DNA of 64,000 nt from Flavobacteriales bacterium (GCA_947447525.1 CANFJL010000007.1:35076-99075), one strand, 5' to 3'; counted from the stretch's first letter, positions 29,071 to 40,300 are shown. Program-made: numbers and translations. Notes: generated from the sequence alone by a model not told the origin.

Positions 29071-29106
29071 AAAAAGGTAATTTAGGGAACTTAATTACCT
29101 TTTTTT
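29071..29106 (+). terminator. Terminator hairpin of lpdA ending at the next start codon
   Basis: A 12-base-pair stem (29071-29082 with 29093-29104) around AAGGTAATT/AATTACCTT, loop of 10, with T residues to 29106. The ATG of the CotH gene is at 29107, so the T-tract runs straight into the coding sequence. Confidence 0.7.
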
Positions 29107-32100
29107 ATGCGCGTAACTTTTTTATTGGCGCTTTTTATTTTGTTTTTCACACAAAATTCAAAGGCACAAATTGTAATCAATGAAGCTTGTAATAAAAATT
29201 ACACCAATTCACTTGATGAGGATGGCGATGCATCCGATTGGTTGGAACTTTATAATGCTGGAGCTAGTCCTGTTAACTTAACGGGCTTTGGACTCAGTGA
29301 CAATACTTTGATTCCTCAAAAATGGGTTTTTAATTCCTTGACACTAAATCCTGGTGATTTTAAATTAATTTATTGCAGTGGGAAAGACCGCATTGAAACA
29401 GCTCCATTTGACCCCGCGGTTTATGTTTCTAACTACAATCCTTTTTCGGGATGGAATACGCATAATTTTTCGAATCCTTATAATTGGGATGGAGTAAGTA
29501 ATCTTGTCATTAATATTTGCGCATACAACAATTCTGGATACACAGAGAATTCGATTTTTAAGCAAACTGCGACAAGTTATGCTTCCACTTCTTTTGCAGT
29601 AAATGATGGAAATGAATCTTCTTGTTCTAAATCACAGGGTGGTTTATATTATCAGCGACCTAATTTACAAATTAATGGCACCACCTTAGATTTTGGAACT
29701 ATCCAAAATTCTCCGACGGACTATCCAGCTCCTTATGGCAATTGGTATTGGTGCTCTAGACATCAAATAATGATAAGAGCAAGTGAATTAATCGCTGCTG
29801 GAATTACTGCCGGACCAATCAACTCCTTAGGATTTGAAGTAGTTTCCAGTATTGGTGAGTTGTATACCTATATCGACATTGCCGTTACTTCAACTTCTCA
29901 AACGGAACTTAGCGCCAACTTTATTCCTGTTCAAGGATATTCTTACCATACCAATTTTAAAATTTCCAATGGAGGCGAACAAGTATTTTTAAATGACCCG
30001 ATTGGCAACAATATTAGTTTTTTAAATGTCAATTCTCCCCAATTAGACATCTCCGTAGGCCGCCAACCAGATGGAGCTACTAATAGTCTTTGGTTAACGC
30101 CAAGTCCTAGCGCGAGCAACAATTTAGTTGCTTCCTTTACAGACACCTTGATCCGTCCCATCATTACAAAACCTGCGGGGATTTATCAGAGTGTATTTTA
30201 CACTAAGGCTCTTAATCCAAACGATACTACCATCAGTAAATTAGTTTATACCATTGATGGAAGCACCCCTACCTTTAATTCACCTTTATTCACAGACTCT
30301 ACCTTAGTTTTTCAATCCAGTTCACTCCGATATCAAATTTTTCCAAAAACAAATAATGGTTATTTACCGAGTCAAGAAAAGATAACCTCTTATGTGTTTA
30401 ATATAGCGCATTCTACTCCTATATTATTGGTGACTACGGATTTGAATAATTTGTATGGAGCGCAAGGTATTTTTGATAACTACAATTCTGATTGGATAAA
30501 AGCAGCACATGTCACTTGGCTTTCCAAAGAACCAGAGCACCCTCAACTTTTCACAACCAATACATCCATGCGTATGGATGGAGGTGCAGGAGGAAGTAGG
30601 TCACAACCCCAACATTCATTTAGATTATCTTTTGATCACTCAACCTTAGGAGAAAGTACCATTCATGAACCATTGATTCCTCGAATTCCATCAAGAAATA
30701 AATACAGTGATGTCTATTTAAGAAATGGAAGTAATCAATTCTTGAATTTTCCACAAAAAGATGCTTGCCAAACCTATCTGATGAGTAAGGGCACCAAAAA
30801 TTATTATTCCAATATGGTGCCGGTAAGTGTCTACATTAATGGTCAATATTTTGGACTTTATGAATTAAGAGAAAAATTTAATGTGGAATATTTTGATGAA
30901 AGAGAACATGTTATTGATGATTCAGTTGAAATTCTTTCCCTAAGTTATTATTATGGAGGCGTTTTGCGCGCGCTACAAGGAGATGTGAATCATTTTTATA
31001 CTTCCTATAGTTTATTTGACGCCCTTGATCCAAGTCTTACTAATTACTATGAATTGGCTGATCAATATTTTGATTTAGCACATTATACCGATTATATCAT
31101 CTCAGAATCTTGGATGGGAAATGTGGATTGGCCCGGAAATAATATAAAAATTTACCGCTCCAATAAATCAAATTACCGTTGGCGATTTGGATTAATCGAC
31201 TTAGAATTATCAATGGGACCAAATGGTTGGACTAGTTGTACTGACAATCATATTCGTTATATGTTGGATCAAAGTACGGGCAATCCATTCATTAATATTT
31301 GGCTGCAGAGTATTCAAAATTTAAAATATAAAAACTACTTCATCAATCGATTTGCAGATCAAATGAATACGAGTTATCTCATTGACACCCTATTGACTAC
31401 TGAAAATATTTTCTATAATGAAATGGTAGTAGAAATGCCAAAAGAGTATGCTAGATGGGGAGATCCAAATAATGTTGCTGGTCAAATGTCAAACTTTATC
31501 AATAACCATCTGATTTTCCAGCAGCAATTGGCCTGTCGGAGTGAGGAAGTGCGTGAAGATTTATTGAATGAATTTCAATTAATTAAAAAAATCCAAGTAA
31601 AAATGGATGTGTGGCCAGAAGCAAGTGGACGCATTCACTTAAATACTATTGAGCCTCAACAATATCCATGGGAGGGAACTTATTTTGATGGTGTTCCCAT
31701 TCAATTGACTGCAATTGCAGATTCAGGATTTAGTTTTGTAAAATGGCTTCCAAATAGTTTTATTGTGGATACCTTAAATCCAACTTTTGAAACCAACGTA
31801 TCATCTGACACAACCTTATTTACAGCCATTTTCAAATTAATCCCAACACCACCAGACGGCCCAAATATTCACTTTAATTTATATCCTTCGCCTAGCTCTG
31901 GTGAAATAACCATTGCACATGACAATTTAACTCTTGCTAAAAATTGTACGATACAAATATTTGATCTCAATGGCAGAAAGATTTATGATGGAGCATTTGA
32001 CCCTCTTTCTAAAAAGACAACTTTGAATATTGTTAATTTTGAAGCTGCATTATATTTGCTTAAAATCAGCAATAATAATGACATTTCAGAGACCTTAAAG

Positions 32101-32115
32101 TTCATCAAACTCTAA
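29107..32115 (+). CDS. Secreted CotH-family protein with lamin-tail domain and T9SS sorting domain
   Basis: 1002 residues. Signal peptide 1-21 (ending SKAQ). A lamin-tail domain follows (about 22-110, IVINEACNKN..DWLELYNAG), then a chitobiase-type beta domain (about 377-420, YTIDGSTPTFNSPLF), a CotH kinase-like domain (about 440-760, MRMDGGAGGSRSQPQHSFRL, YLRNGSNQFL, FGLYELREKFN, WRFGLIDLELSMG), an InlB B-repeat-like segment (about 855-910) and a probable type A sorting domain (about 922-1002, FNLYPSPSSGEITI). CotH proteins include atypical protein kinases, but the secreted Bacteroidota versions are uncharacterised. Confidence 0.88.
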   Translation: MRVTFLLALFILFFTQNSKAQIVINEACNKNYTNSLDEDGDASDWLELYNAGASPVNLTGFGLSDNTLIPQKWVFNSLTLNPGDFKLIYCSGKDRIETAPFDPAVYVSNYNPFSGWNTHNFSNPYNWDGVSNLVINICAYNNSGYTENSIFKQTATSYASTSFAVNDGNESSCSKSQGGLYYQRPNLQINGTTLDFGTIQNSPTDYPAPYGNWYWCSRHQIMIRASELIAAGITAGPINSLGFEVVSSIGELYTYIDIAVTSTSQTELSANFIPVQGYSYHTNFKISNGGEQVFLNDPIGNNISFLNVNSPQLDISVGRQPDGATNSLWLTPSPSASNNLVASFTDTLIRPIITKPAGIYQSVFYTKALNPNDTTISKLVYTIDGSTPTFNSPLFTDSTLVFQSSSLRYQIFPKTNNGYLPSQEKITSYVFNIAHSTPILLVTTDLNNLYGAQGIFDNYNSDWIKAAHVTWLSKEPEHPQLFTTNTSMRMDGGAGGSRSQPQHSFRLSFDHSTLGESTIHEPLIPRIPSRNKYSDVYLRNGSNQFLNFPQKDACQTYLMSKGTKNYYSNMVPVSVYINGQYFGLYELREKFNVEYFDEREHVIDDSVEILSLSYYYGGVLRALQGDVNHFYTSYSLFDALDPSLTNYYELADQYFDLAHYTDYIISESWMGNVDWPGNNIKIYRSNKSNYRWRFGLIDLELSMGPNGWTSCTDNHIRYMLDQSTGNPFINIWLQSIQNLKYKNYFINRFADQMNTSYLIDTLLTTENIFYNEMVVEMPKEYARWGDPNNVAGQMSNFINNHLIFQQQLACRSEEVREDLLNEFQLIKKIQVKMDVWPEASGRIHLNTIEPQQYPWEGTYFDGVPIQLTAIADSGFSFVKWLPNSFIVDTLNPTFETNVSSDTTLFTAIFKLIPTPPDGPNIHFNLYPSPSSGEITIAHDNLTLAKNCTIQIFDLNGRKIYDGAFDPLSKKTTLNIVNFEAALYLLKISNNNDISETLKFIKL

Positions 32116-32130
32116 TATTGTCATAATTAA

Positions 32131-32187
32131 GTGACAATTCGTCAGCAATTTTAAGGTAAACTATCTTAAATTGTCACCCTTTTTTTA
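32131..32187 (+). terminator. Probable terminator after the CotH gene
   Basis: GTGACAATT (32131-32139) can pair with AATTGTCAC (32169-32177), enclosing a weaker TTTAAG/CTTAAA stem, and a T-rich tract follows (32180-32191). The large loop makes this less certain than the other terminators. Confidence 0.45.
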
Positions 32188-32252
32188 TTTTTATTCATTG
32201 GCATATTAATTGACTTTTGCTGAACAATTGAATTAAAAATAAATTTAAAAAA

Positions 32253-34160
32253 ATGGGAAAAATAATTGGAATTGACTTAGGTACCACAAATTCATGTGTA
32301 TCTGTCATGGAAGGAAATGAACCAGTAGTAATTGCGAATTCTGAAGGAAAAAGAACAACGCCTTCAGTTGTTGGTTTTGTTGAAGGAGGCGAGCGTAAGG
32401 TTGGTGATCCAGCAAAAAGACAAGCCATTACGAATCCTACTAAAACTATTTCATCTATCAAAAGATTCATGGGATCTAGTTTTGATGAATGTAAAAAAGA
32501 AATTGCTCGAGTGCCTTACACAGTAGTAAAAGGTGATAACAATACACCGCGCGTTAAAATTGACGATAGATTATATTCTCCTCAAGAAATCTCGGCTATG
32601 ATTCTTCAAAAGATGAAGAAAACAGCAGAAGATTATTTAGGACATGATATCACTGAAGCAGTTGTTACTGTGCCAGCTTACTTTAATGACGCTCAAAGAC
32701 AAGCAACAAAAGAAGCAGGTGAAATCGCTGGATTAACCATAAAAAGAATTATAAACGAGCCAACTGCTGCGGCATTAGCTTACGGTTTAGATAAAAAAGG
32801 AATTGATCAAAAAATCGTTGTTTTTGACTTCGGTGGTGGGACACATGATGTATCCATTCTTGAACTTGGAGATGGTGTTTTTGAAGTATTATCAACCGAC
32901 GGAGACACTCATTTAGGTGGAGATGATGTTGATGAAGTAATCATTCAATGGTTAGCAGATGAATTTAAAAAAGATGAGGGATTAGATTTACGTCAAGACC
33001 CAATGGCTTTACAAAGATTAAAAGAAGCTGCTGAGAAAGCGAAAATTGAACTTTCATCAACGACATCAACTGAAATCAATCTTCCATATATCATGCCTGT
33101 TAATGGTATTCCGAAACACTTGGTAAGAACTATGCAACGCGCAAAGTTTGAGCAGTTAATTGCAACCATTGTTGAAAGAACCATTGCTCCTTGTCGCTCT
33201 GCATTGAAAAATGCAGGTTTATCAGCAAGTGATATCAATGAAGTAATATTAGTAGGTGGTTCAACTCGAATTCCAATTATTCAGGATGCTGTTGAGCGTT
33301 TCTTCGGAAAAGCACCTTCTAAAGGAGTAAATCCAGATGAAGTTGTTGCTCTAGGTGCTGCTATTCAAGGTGGAGTATTAACAGGTGAAGTAAAAGATGT
33401 ATTGTTACTTGATGTTATTCCATTATCACTTGGAATTGAAACAATGGGTGGCGTATTTACAAAACTAATTGAGGCAAACACAACCATTCCTACTAAAAAA
33501 TCAGAGGTTTTTTCTACAGCATCAGATAATCAGCCTTCAGTTGACATTCATGTGTTGCAAGGAGAAAGATCAATGGCCGGAGATAATAAAACATTAGGTA
33601 GATTTCAATTAACGGATCTTCCACCAGCTGCAAGAGGGGTTCCTCAAATTGAAGTGTCGTTTGACATTGATGCGAATGGTATTATGAATATTTCTGCTAA
33701 AGATAAAGGAACAGGGAAACAACAATCTATTAAAATCGAATCTGCATCTGGGCTATCCGAAGAAGAAATCCAAAGAATGAAAGCAGAAGCAGAAGCAAAT
33801 GCTGATCTTGACAAGAAGAAAAGAGATGAAGTTGAATTGATTAATAAAGCAGACTCCACTATTTTTCAAACGGAAAGACAATTAAAAGAATACGGTGACA
33901 AAATACCAGCTGAAAAGAAGCAACCGATTGAAGACGCATTAAGCGAATTGAAAAAGGAATTTGAAGCAAAAAACACTGAAAATCTTGATGCAGCAATTGA
34001 GAAATTAAATTCTGTATTCCAAGCAGCTTCTGAAGAAATGTACAATGCAGCCAATGCAGATGGTGGTTCTTCAGCTGGACAATCAGAAAGTCAAAGTTCA
34101 GAAAATCCACAGGATGAGGTTACAGATGTTGACTTCGAAGAAGTTAATGATAAAAAATAA
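32253..34160 (+). CDS. dnaK: Chaperone DnaK (Hsp70)
   Basis: 635 residues, normal length. ATP-driven chaperone working with DnaJ and GrpE. Nucleotide-binding domain 1-385: [11 protein letters not shown] at the phosphate loop, [58 protein letters not shown]. The substrate-binding domain follows (linker [32 protein letters not shown]), then the helical lid and a Ser/Glu-rich tail ending [11 protein letters not shown]. dnaJ and grpE are not adjacent. The gene is monocistronic with a clear terminator. TGACTTTTG upstream is only a one-mismatch -7 candidate. Confidence 0.98.
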   Translation: MGKIIGIDLGTTNSCVSVMEGNEPVVIANSEGKRTTPSVVGFVEGGERKVGDPAKRQAITNPTKTISSIKRFMGSSFDECKKEIARVPYTVVKGDNNTPRVKIDDRLYSPQEISAMILQKMKKTAEDYLGHDITEAVVTVPAYFNDAQRQATKEAGEIAGLTIKRIINEPTAAALAYGLDKKGIDQKIVVFDFGGGTHDVSILELGDGVFEVLSTDGDTHLGGDDVDEVIIQWLADEFKKDEGLDLRQDPMALQRLKEAAEKAKIELSSTTSTEINLPYIMPVNGIPKHLVRTMQRAKFEQLIATIVERTIAPCRSALKNAGLSASDINEVILVGGSTRIPIIQDAVERFFGKAPSKGVNPDEVVALGAAIQGGVLTGEVKDVLLLDVIPLSLGIETMGGVFTKLIEANTTIPTKKSEVFSTASDNQPSVDIHVLQGERSMAGDNKTLGRFQLTDLPPAARGVPQIEVSFDIDANGIMNISAKDKGTGKQQSIKIESASGLSEEEIQRMKAEAEANADLDKKKRDEVELINKADSTIFQTERQLKEYGDKIPAEKKQPIEDALSELKKEFEAKNTENLDAAIEKLNSVFQAASEEMYNAANADGGSSAGQSESQSSENPQDEVTDVDFEEVNDKK

Positions 34161-34181
34161 GTAACTGAATTTCATATAATT

Positions 34182-34213
34182 AAAGGGCATTCGTTGAATG
34201 TCCTTTTTTTTTT
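34182..34213 (+). terminator. Intrinsic terminator of dnaK
   Basis: An 11-base-pair stem with one G-U pair (AAAGGGCATTC at 34182-34192, GAATGTCCTTT at 34196-34206, loop GTT), followed by T residues to 34213. Confidence 0.9.
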
Positions 34214-34225
34214 GTATAATTGCAC

Positions 34226-34999
34226 ATGCTTTATTTCAAAAAAGTACTTCATCCAACTAGTAAAGAATGGTGCGTGTTTATTCATGGCGCTGGAGGGAGT
34301 TCTAATATATGGTATAAACAAGTGAAGCCCTACTCTTCAAATTTCAATATATTGCTTATTGATTTAAGAGGACATGGAAAATCAAAGGACTTAAAGACAA
34401 GTAAAAATTATTCTTTCGAAATGATTGCGGAAGATGTAATTGAAGTGGTTCAATTTAATAAAATTAAAGAAGCCAATTTTGTTGGAGTATCCCTTGGAAC
34501 TATTATTATTTATCAAATTTTTGCACTCAACCCAAGCATTGTTAAATCAATGATTTTCTCAGGTGCAATAACCCAATTAAATATCAAATCTCGCGTGCTG
34601 TTGCGTGTTGGACGTATATTGAATCCTCTTCTTCCATATATGGTATTGTATTCACTTTTAGCGAGAATCATAATGCCTAGACACAACCATAGAAAATCAA
34701 GGTTGTTGTTTATAAATGAGGCTAAAAAAGTTATGACTAATGAATTTAATCGTTGGTTTAAATTAACAGGGCGTCTCACCAGATATCTCAATAAAGTCGA
34801 GCATAACAATATAAACAAACCTACGCTTTACATTATGGGAAGTGAAGATCATTTGTTTTTAGAGCCTGTAAAACACATTGTTAAAAAGAATGACATTTTT
34901 CTATTAGAAATTGTTCCCAACTGTGGCCATGTTGTCAATGTAGAACAAGCGGAAATATTCAATGATCTTTCTATTGATTTCATCAAGCAAATCGCTTAA
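34226..34999 (+). CDS. Alpha/beta hydrolase
   Basis: 257 residues from ATG 34226; a TTG two codons upstream is possible but less likely. Alpha/beta-hydrolase fold: the oxyanion-hole strand FIHGAGGSSNIW, the DLRGHGKSKD loop, the nucleophile elbow GVSLG (Ser in NFVGVSLGTI), an acid residue in YIMGSEDHLF, and the catalytic His in VPNCGHVVNVEQAE. A cap with basic residues (about 120-185) would set specificity, which is unknown. The gene follows the dnaK terminator and precedes mnmH by 16 bases, so it may head the selenium gene run. Confidence 0.85.
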   Translation: MLYFKKVLHPTSKEWCVFIHGAGGSSNIWYKQVKPYSSNFNILLIDLRGHGKSKDLKTSKNYSFEMIAEDVIEVVQFNKIKEANFVGVSLGTIIIYQIFALNPSIVKSMIFSGAITQLNIKSRVLLRVGRILNPLLPYMVLYSLLARIIMPRHNHRKSRLLFINEAKKVMTNEFNRWFKLTGRLTRYLNKVEHNNINKPTLYIMGSEDHLFLEPVKHIVKKNDIFLLEIVPNCGHVVNVEQAEIFNDLSIDFIKQIA

Positions 35000-35015
35000 T
35001 TAACAATTCTTCTTA

Positions 35016-36020
35016 ATGGATTGGTTATCGTTTAAATCAGGTTTAACGCAAAACTCTGTAATTATTGACGTTAGAAGTGAATCAGAGTTTTTACAAGGCC
35101 ATATTCCGGGAGCGCACAATGTACCCGTTCTTAATGATGCGCATCGAAAAATTGTGGGAACTATCTACAAGCAATTAGGAAAGGAGAAGGCTGTTATAAA
35201 AGGATTAGAATTATTAGGCCCAGATATAAGCTCTCGATTAAAATTAGCTATTCAATATTGTCAGCAAGAACAAAATATTATCATTCATTGCTGGAGAGGT
35301 GGAATGAGGAGTCAATTTTTTGCCTTTATCATGGAGTTTTATGGCTATAAAGTCAAAGTACTGCAAGGAGGATATAAAGCTTATCGCAATCATGTGCTAA
35401 ACACCTTTAACCTCTCCTATAAAATTAAGGTTCTAGGCGGGAAAACAGGTTCAGGCAAAACGCATGTTTTAAATCAGTTGAAATCTAAAGGAGCAGCGAT
35501 GATTGATCTCGAAGGACTTGCTCATCATCGTGGTTCTACTTTTGGCGCCATTGGAATGCCTCCACAACCAAGTCAAGAACAATTTGAAAACGAACTGAGC
35601 TTGCAGCTGTTCTTATTAAACCAAAACAACATATGGTTAGAAGATGAAGGGAGAATAATAGGAAGTAGAGTAATCCCAGAGGGACTTTGGCATCAAATGA
35701 GAAAAGCACCACATTACTTTTTAAATTCGAATTTCGAGCAGCGATTAAATCAAATTATGATGGACTACGGTTCTTTTCCCAAAGAAGAATTATTAGTCGC
35801 TATGGAACGAATTGGAAAACGCTTAGGACCACAACATGTAAAAACAGCATTAGATGCAATTAAGAATGGTCAAATAAAAGATGCTTTTGCAATGGCACTT
35901 GCTTATTACGATAAAGCATATACTTTTCAGAAGGAAAAACACCCATTGGGAGAAAAAATTGAAGTGGAAGTAGCATCATTAGACGCTGGTGAAATTGCTT
36001 CTAAATTGATGAAATTATAA
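35016..36020 (+). CDS. mnmH: tRNA 2-selenouridine synthase
   Basis: 334 residues (also called SelU or YbbB). It converts 2-thiouridine at the wobble position of some tRNAs to 2-selenouridine using selenophosphate, through a geranylated intermediate in E. coli. N-terminal rhodanese domain with the active Cys92 in IIIHCWRGGMRSQ; P-loop at 141-149 (GGKTGSGKT); the family segment MIDLEGLAHHRGSTFGAIG follows. The adjacent selD (1 base away) supplies selenophosphate. With no selA, selB or selC here, the only visible selenium use is tRNA modification. Confidence 0.93.
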   Translation: MDWLSFKSGLTQNSVIIDVRSESEFLQGHIPGAHNVPVLNDAHRKIVGTIYKQLGKEKAVIKGLELLGPDISSRLKLAIQYCQQEQNIIIHCWRGGMRSQFFAFIMEFYGYKVKVLQGGYKAYRNHVLNTFNLSYKIKVLGGKTGSGKTHVLNQLKSKGAAMIDLEGLAHHRGSTFGAIGMPPQPSQEQFENELSLQLFLLNQNNIWLEDEGRIIGSRVIPEGLWHQMRKAPHYFLNSNFEQRLNQIMMDYGSFPKEELLVAMERIGKRLGPQHVKTALDAIKNGQIKDAFAMALAYYDKAYTFQKEKHPLGEKIEVEVASLDAGEIASKLMKL

Positions 36021-36021
36021 A

Positions 36022-37053
36022 ATGGAAAACGCTACAATAAAACTTACCAGCTATACAAAGGGAGGAGGCTGCGGTTGTAAAATACCACCAGCGCAATTAT
36101 CTGAATTATTGACTGGAATTACCAAAGAATCTTCAGGGAAATTATTGGTTGGAAATTCTAGTGCTGATGATGCAGCAGTATATGATTTGGATAATGATCT
36201 TTGCTTGATTAGTACAACAGATTTCTTTACACCAATTGTGGATGATCCATATGATTTTGGTCGAATCGCTGCTGCAAACGCTATTTCTGACGTTTATGCA
36301 ATGGGGGGAAAACCATTGCTGGCTTTAAGCATTATTGCTTGGCCGACCCAACTTCCGATTTCAATTGCTAGTCAAGTAATTAGCGGAGCAAATGAAATTT
36401 GTACACAAGCAGGAATCTCGATTGTTGGTGGTCATTCCATAGAAAATCCAGAGCCAATTTTTGGACTCTCAGTCAATGGAACGGTTTCTAAGACTCAAAT
36501 TAAAAAAAATAATACGGCCCATGAAAATGATTTGATCTTCATGACAAAAGCCATTGGAACAGGTATTTTAAGTGCAGCACTCAAGAGAAATCTTTTGGAA
36601 TCGTCAGATGAAAAATCTATGGTTGAAAGTATGTGTCAATTAAATAAAATAGGAGAAGCATTAGGTAAAATAGCAGAAGTTACGGCAATGACTGATATAA
36701 CAGGATTTGGTCTATTGGGCCATTTGACTGAAATGACGGATAAGAAACGATTGAGTGCTACCATTTATAATTCAAAAATCCCTTTACTATCTGGTGTAAA
36801 AGAACTTGCAGAACAATGGATTTATCCAGACAATACTATGAGAAATTGGAAAATGTATGGCGAAGAAGTGGAAGGAATTGAAGGAATCAGTTTATTGACA
36901 CTTTGTGACCCGCAAACTAATGGGGGATTACTTTTTTCAATACACCCCTCCTACCGAGAAACACTTTTAAATTTCTTCGAATTACAACAAGTACCCTTAT
37001 ATGAAATTGGATTTTTTCAAACACCCCAAGAATTTACTTTAATGATTCAGTAA
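36022..37053 (+). CDS. selD: Selenide, water dikinase (selenophosphate synthetase)
   Basis: 343 residues, normal length. It makes selenophosphate from selenide and ATP. The N-terminal GGGCGCKIPP carries Cys17 and Lys20 at the E. coli positions, with Cys rather than selenocysteine at the catalytic site. SSADDAAVYDL, TTDFFTPIVDDPYDFGRIAAANA, ISDVYAMGGKPLLAL and TDITGFGLLGHLTEM are family motifs for ATP and metal binding. One base follows mnmH and one base precedes the 77-residue gene, which argues for a three-gene selenium operon. Confidence 0.96.
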   Translation: MENATIKLTSYTKGGGCGCKIPPAQLSELLTGITKESSGKLLVGNSSADDAAVYDLDNDLCLISTTDFFTPIVDDPYDFGRIAAANAISDVYAMGGKPLLALSIIAWPTQLPISIASQVISGANEICTQAGISIVGGHSIENPEPIFGLSVNGTVSKTQIKKNNTAHENDLIFMTKAIGTGILSAALKRNLLESSDEKSMVESMCQLNKIGEALGKIAEVTAMTDITGFGLLGHLTEMTDKKRLSATIYNSKIPLLSGVKELAEQWIYPDNTMRNWKMYGEEVEGIEGISLLTLCDPQTNGGLLFSIHPSYRETLLNFFELQQVPLYEIGFFQTPQEFTLMIQ

Positions 37054-37054
37054 T

Positions 37055-37288
37055 ATGAACATAAAATTTCCTCAATATAGAAAGTTATCGAATGGGAAAT
37101 CACTGTATGAAATTTGCTCTGAAAATTCCTTTAATGAAATACAAATCATTGGAAACAAAAGGATTATGTTTCAATTAAATGCAGAAACCTATTTTGAAAA
37201 AATAAAAATTTCAGACATGATTGCTGCACATGATCCCTACCAAAAAATAACCTTAGAAGAATTTATCAATGAAAAGCGAAAAATGTAA
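37055..37288 (+). CDS. Small cytoplasmic protein of unknown function downstream of selD
   Basis: 77 residues, no signal peptide or membrane segment. I do not recognise a family. It is basic at the start (FPQYRKLSNGKSLYEI) and has a mixed beta/alpha pattern (FNEIQIIGNKRIMFQLNAE) ending in a charged helix. It starts one base after the selD stop, which supports it as a genuine gene. It contains one Cys (ENICSEN-like position near residue 21). A link to selenium is only inferred from position. Confidence 0.6.
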   Translation: MNIKFPQYRKLSNGKSLYEICSENSFNEIQIIGNKRIMFQLNAETYFEKIKISDMIAAHDPYQKITLEEFINEKRKM

Positions 37289-37311
37289 GAGCTTCCTTGC
37301 TGTGCTTTTTG

Positions 37312-37319
37312 TAAATTTG
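37312..37319 (+). promoter_or_regulatory. -7 element for icmF
   Basis: TAAATTTG, a perfect TAnnTTTG, 27 bases before ATG 37347. Confidence 0.5.
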
Positions 37320-37346
37320 CTATGAAAGAAATATCCGTTAAGTAAT

Positions 37347-40300
37347 ATGGAACAAGAAAAACCTTACCAACCTGTCAATAAAATACGCATTGTAACTGCC
37401 GCTTCACTATTTGATGGTCATGATGCTGCCATAAATATTATGCGCAGAATCATTCAAGCCACTGGATGCGAAGTAATTCATTTAGGTCATGATAGATCTG
37501 TTGAAGAAGTAGTGAATTGCGCTATCCAAGAAGATGCACAAGCTATTGCGATGACTTCCTATCAAGGTGGACATACAGAATATTTTAAATATATGTTTGA
37601 TCTTTTAAAAGAAAAGGGTGCCCCGCATATTAAAATATTTGGTGGTGGTGGCGGAACTATTTTACCTTCCGAAATTGCTGAATTACAAGCTTATGGAATT
37701 TGTAGAATATACCATCCAGATGATGGTAGGAAAATGGGTTTACAAGGAATGATCAATGACTTAATCAAACAATGTGATTTTCCTCTAGGTCATAAGCTAA
37801 GTACTAGTATTCAACAAATTTCAGAACAACATATTCCATCGATTGCAAGCGCGATTTCAGGTGCCGAAAATTTTCCGGAAGAAAATAAAAATTTACTTGA
37901 CGAAATAGCTAAAATAGCGGAGAAATCTAAGATTCCAGTATTAGGAATTACAGGTACAGGAGGCGCTGGAAAATCATCCTTAGTGGATGAATTAGTGCGT
38001 CGTTTTTTAATCGATTTTAAAGATAAAAAAATAGCCGTTGTATCTGTAGATCCTTCCAAGAGAAAAACAGGAGGTGCATTACTAGGAGACCGAATAAGGA
38101 TGAATTCCATCAAGGATGATCGCGTCTATATGCGTTCCTTAGCTACCCGACAATCTAATTTAGCGCTATCCAAACATGTTTCCGAAGCCATTAGTGTATT
38201 AAAAGTGGCACAATACGACTTGATTATTCTTGAAACCTCAGGAATTGGTCAATCGGATACTGAAATCATTGAACATTCTAACATTTCGCTATATGTGATG
38301 ACGCCAGAATATGGAGCAGCTACGCAATTAGAAAAAATTGATATGCTTGACTTTGCCGATGTAATTGCCTTAAATAAATTTGACAAAAGGGGGGCATTAG
38401 ATGCCTTGAGAGATGTTAGAAAACAATATCAACGCAATCATAATTATTGGGATAAGGAAGTTGATTCAATGCCTGTTTATGGAACTATAGCATCACAGTT
38501 CAATGATCCAGGGATGAACTCCCTTTATCGTGTAATTATGGATGAATTGGTCGCTAAAACTGGCGCTGATTTTCCCTCTAAATTTTTGGTAACAAAAGAA
38601 ATGTCGGAAAAAATATATGTAATTCCACCGGAAAGAACGCGCTACTTATCTGAAATTGCTGAGGGAAATAGAGCTTACGATAAGTGGGTAGATGATCAAG
38701 TGTTAGTCGCAGAAAAACTGTATGGTATCAACAACGCCATAAAGGCTATTCAAGAATCTTCTATGGAAGATAAAGATCGTTTGGTGAAAAGCATTCAAGA
38801 AGTATATGAAAATGAAAAATTGAATTTTGATCCCAAGAACTACGCCTATTTAATGGATTGGGAAGCAAAAAAGCAAACTTATAAAGATCCTATCTACCAA
38901 TTTAAAGTTAGAGATAAAGTATTAAATATAGAAACCCATACTACTTCACTGTCTCAATCTCAAATTCCAAAGGTTGCTACGCCAAAGTACAGTTCCTGGG
39001 GAGATATACTTCGTTGGTCTTTACAAGAAAATTTTCCTGGAGAATTTCCATACACTGCTGGATTATTCCCATTCAAAAGAGAAGGAGAAGATCCAACACG
39101 AATGTTTGCAGGGGAAGGCGGACCAGAACGAACCAATAAGCGATTTCATTATGTAAGTCTCGGCATGCCTGCAAAAAGACTTTCAACGGCTTTTGATTCG
39201 GTTACACTCTATGGGAATGACCCCGCCATTAGACCAGATATTTATGGTAAAATAGGGAATTCTGGTGTTTCGATTTGCTGTCTAGACGATGCGAAAAAAT
39301 TATATTCTGGATTTGATTTAAGTCACCCAATGACTTCGGTTTCAATGACTATTAATGGTCCAGCGCCTATGTTATTGGCCTACTTTATGAATGCTGCAAT
39401 TGATCAAAATTGTGAAAAGTACATTAAAGAAAAAGGTCTAAATAAAGAAATTGAAGCTAAAATAAATAGTATATATAAAGAAAAAGGGACAGAAAGACCA
39501 AGATATAACGGTGATTTACCTGAAGGAAATGATGGATTAGGTTTATTCTTATTAGGAGTAACAGGGGATCAAGTATTACCGAAGGAGATATATGAAAAAA
39601 TTAAAAAAGATACCCTGACTTCTGTAAGAGGAACTGTACAAGCGGATATTTTAAAAGAAGATCAAGCGCAAAACACTTGCATATTCTCAACAGAGTTTGC
39701 TTTAAGATTAATGGGTGATGTACAAGAATACTTCATTGAAAATTCAGTGAGAAACTTTTATTCAGTGTCCATTTCTGGTTATCACATAGCAGAAGCGGGT
39801 GCTAATCCAATCACCCAATTAGCCTTTACGCTTGCAAATGGATTTACCTATGTGGAGTATTACCTCAGCAGAGGAATGGATATCAATGATTTTGGTCCTA
39901 ATTTATCCTTTTTCTTTTCCAATGGTATTGATCCTGAATACGCCGTAATTGGTCGCGTAGCTAGAAGAATTTGGGCGAAAGCATTAGCGAAAAAATATGG
40001 TGCCAATCCAAGGGCTCAGATGTTGAAATATCATATTCAAACTTCAGGGCGCTCTTTGCATGCACAAGAAATTGATTTCAATGACATCAGGACTACATTA
40101 CAAGCATTATATGCTATTTATGATAACTGTAACTCCCTACATACCAATGCCTATGATGAGGCAATTACCACCCCTACCGAAGAATCCGTTCGAAGAGCAA
40201 TGGCAATTCAATTAATCATTAATAGAGAATTAGGTTTGGCTAAAAATGAGAATCCACTTCAAGGGGCCTTTATCATTGAAGAACTAACTGAATTAGTGGA

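Noticed and set aside
37289..37346. Cobalamin riboswitch before icmF or mutA
   Set aside because: The intergenic region before icmF is only 58 bases and the region before mutA is outside the window; no B12-box is visible.
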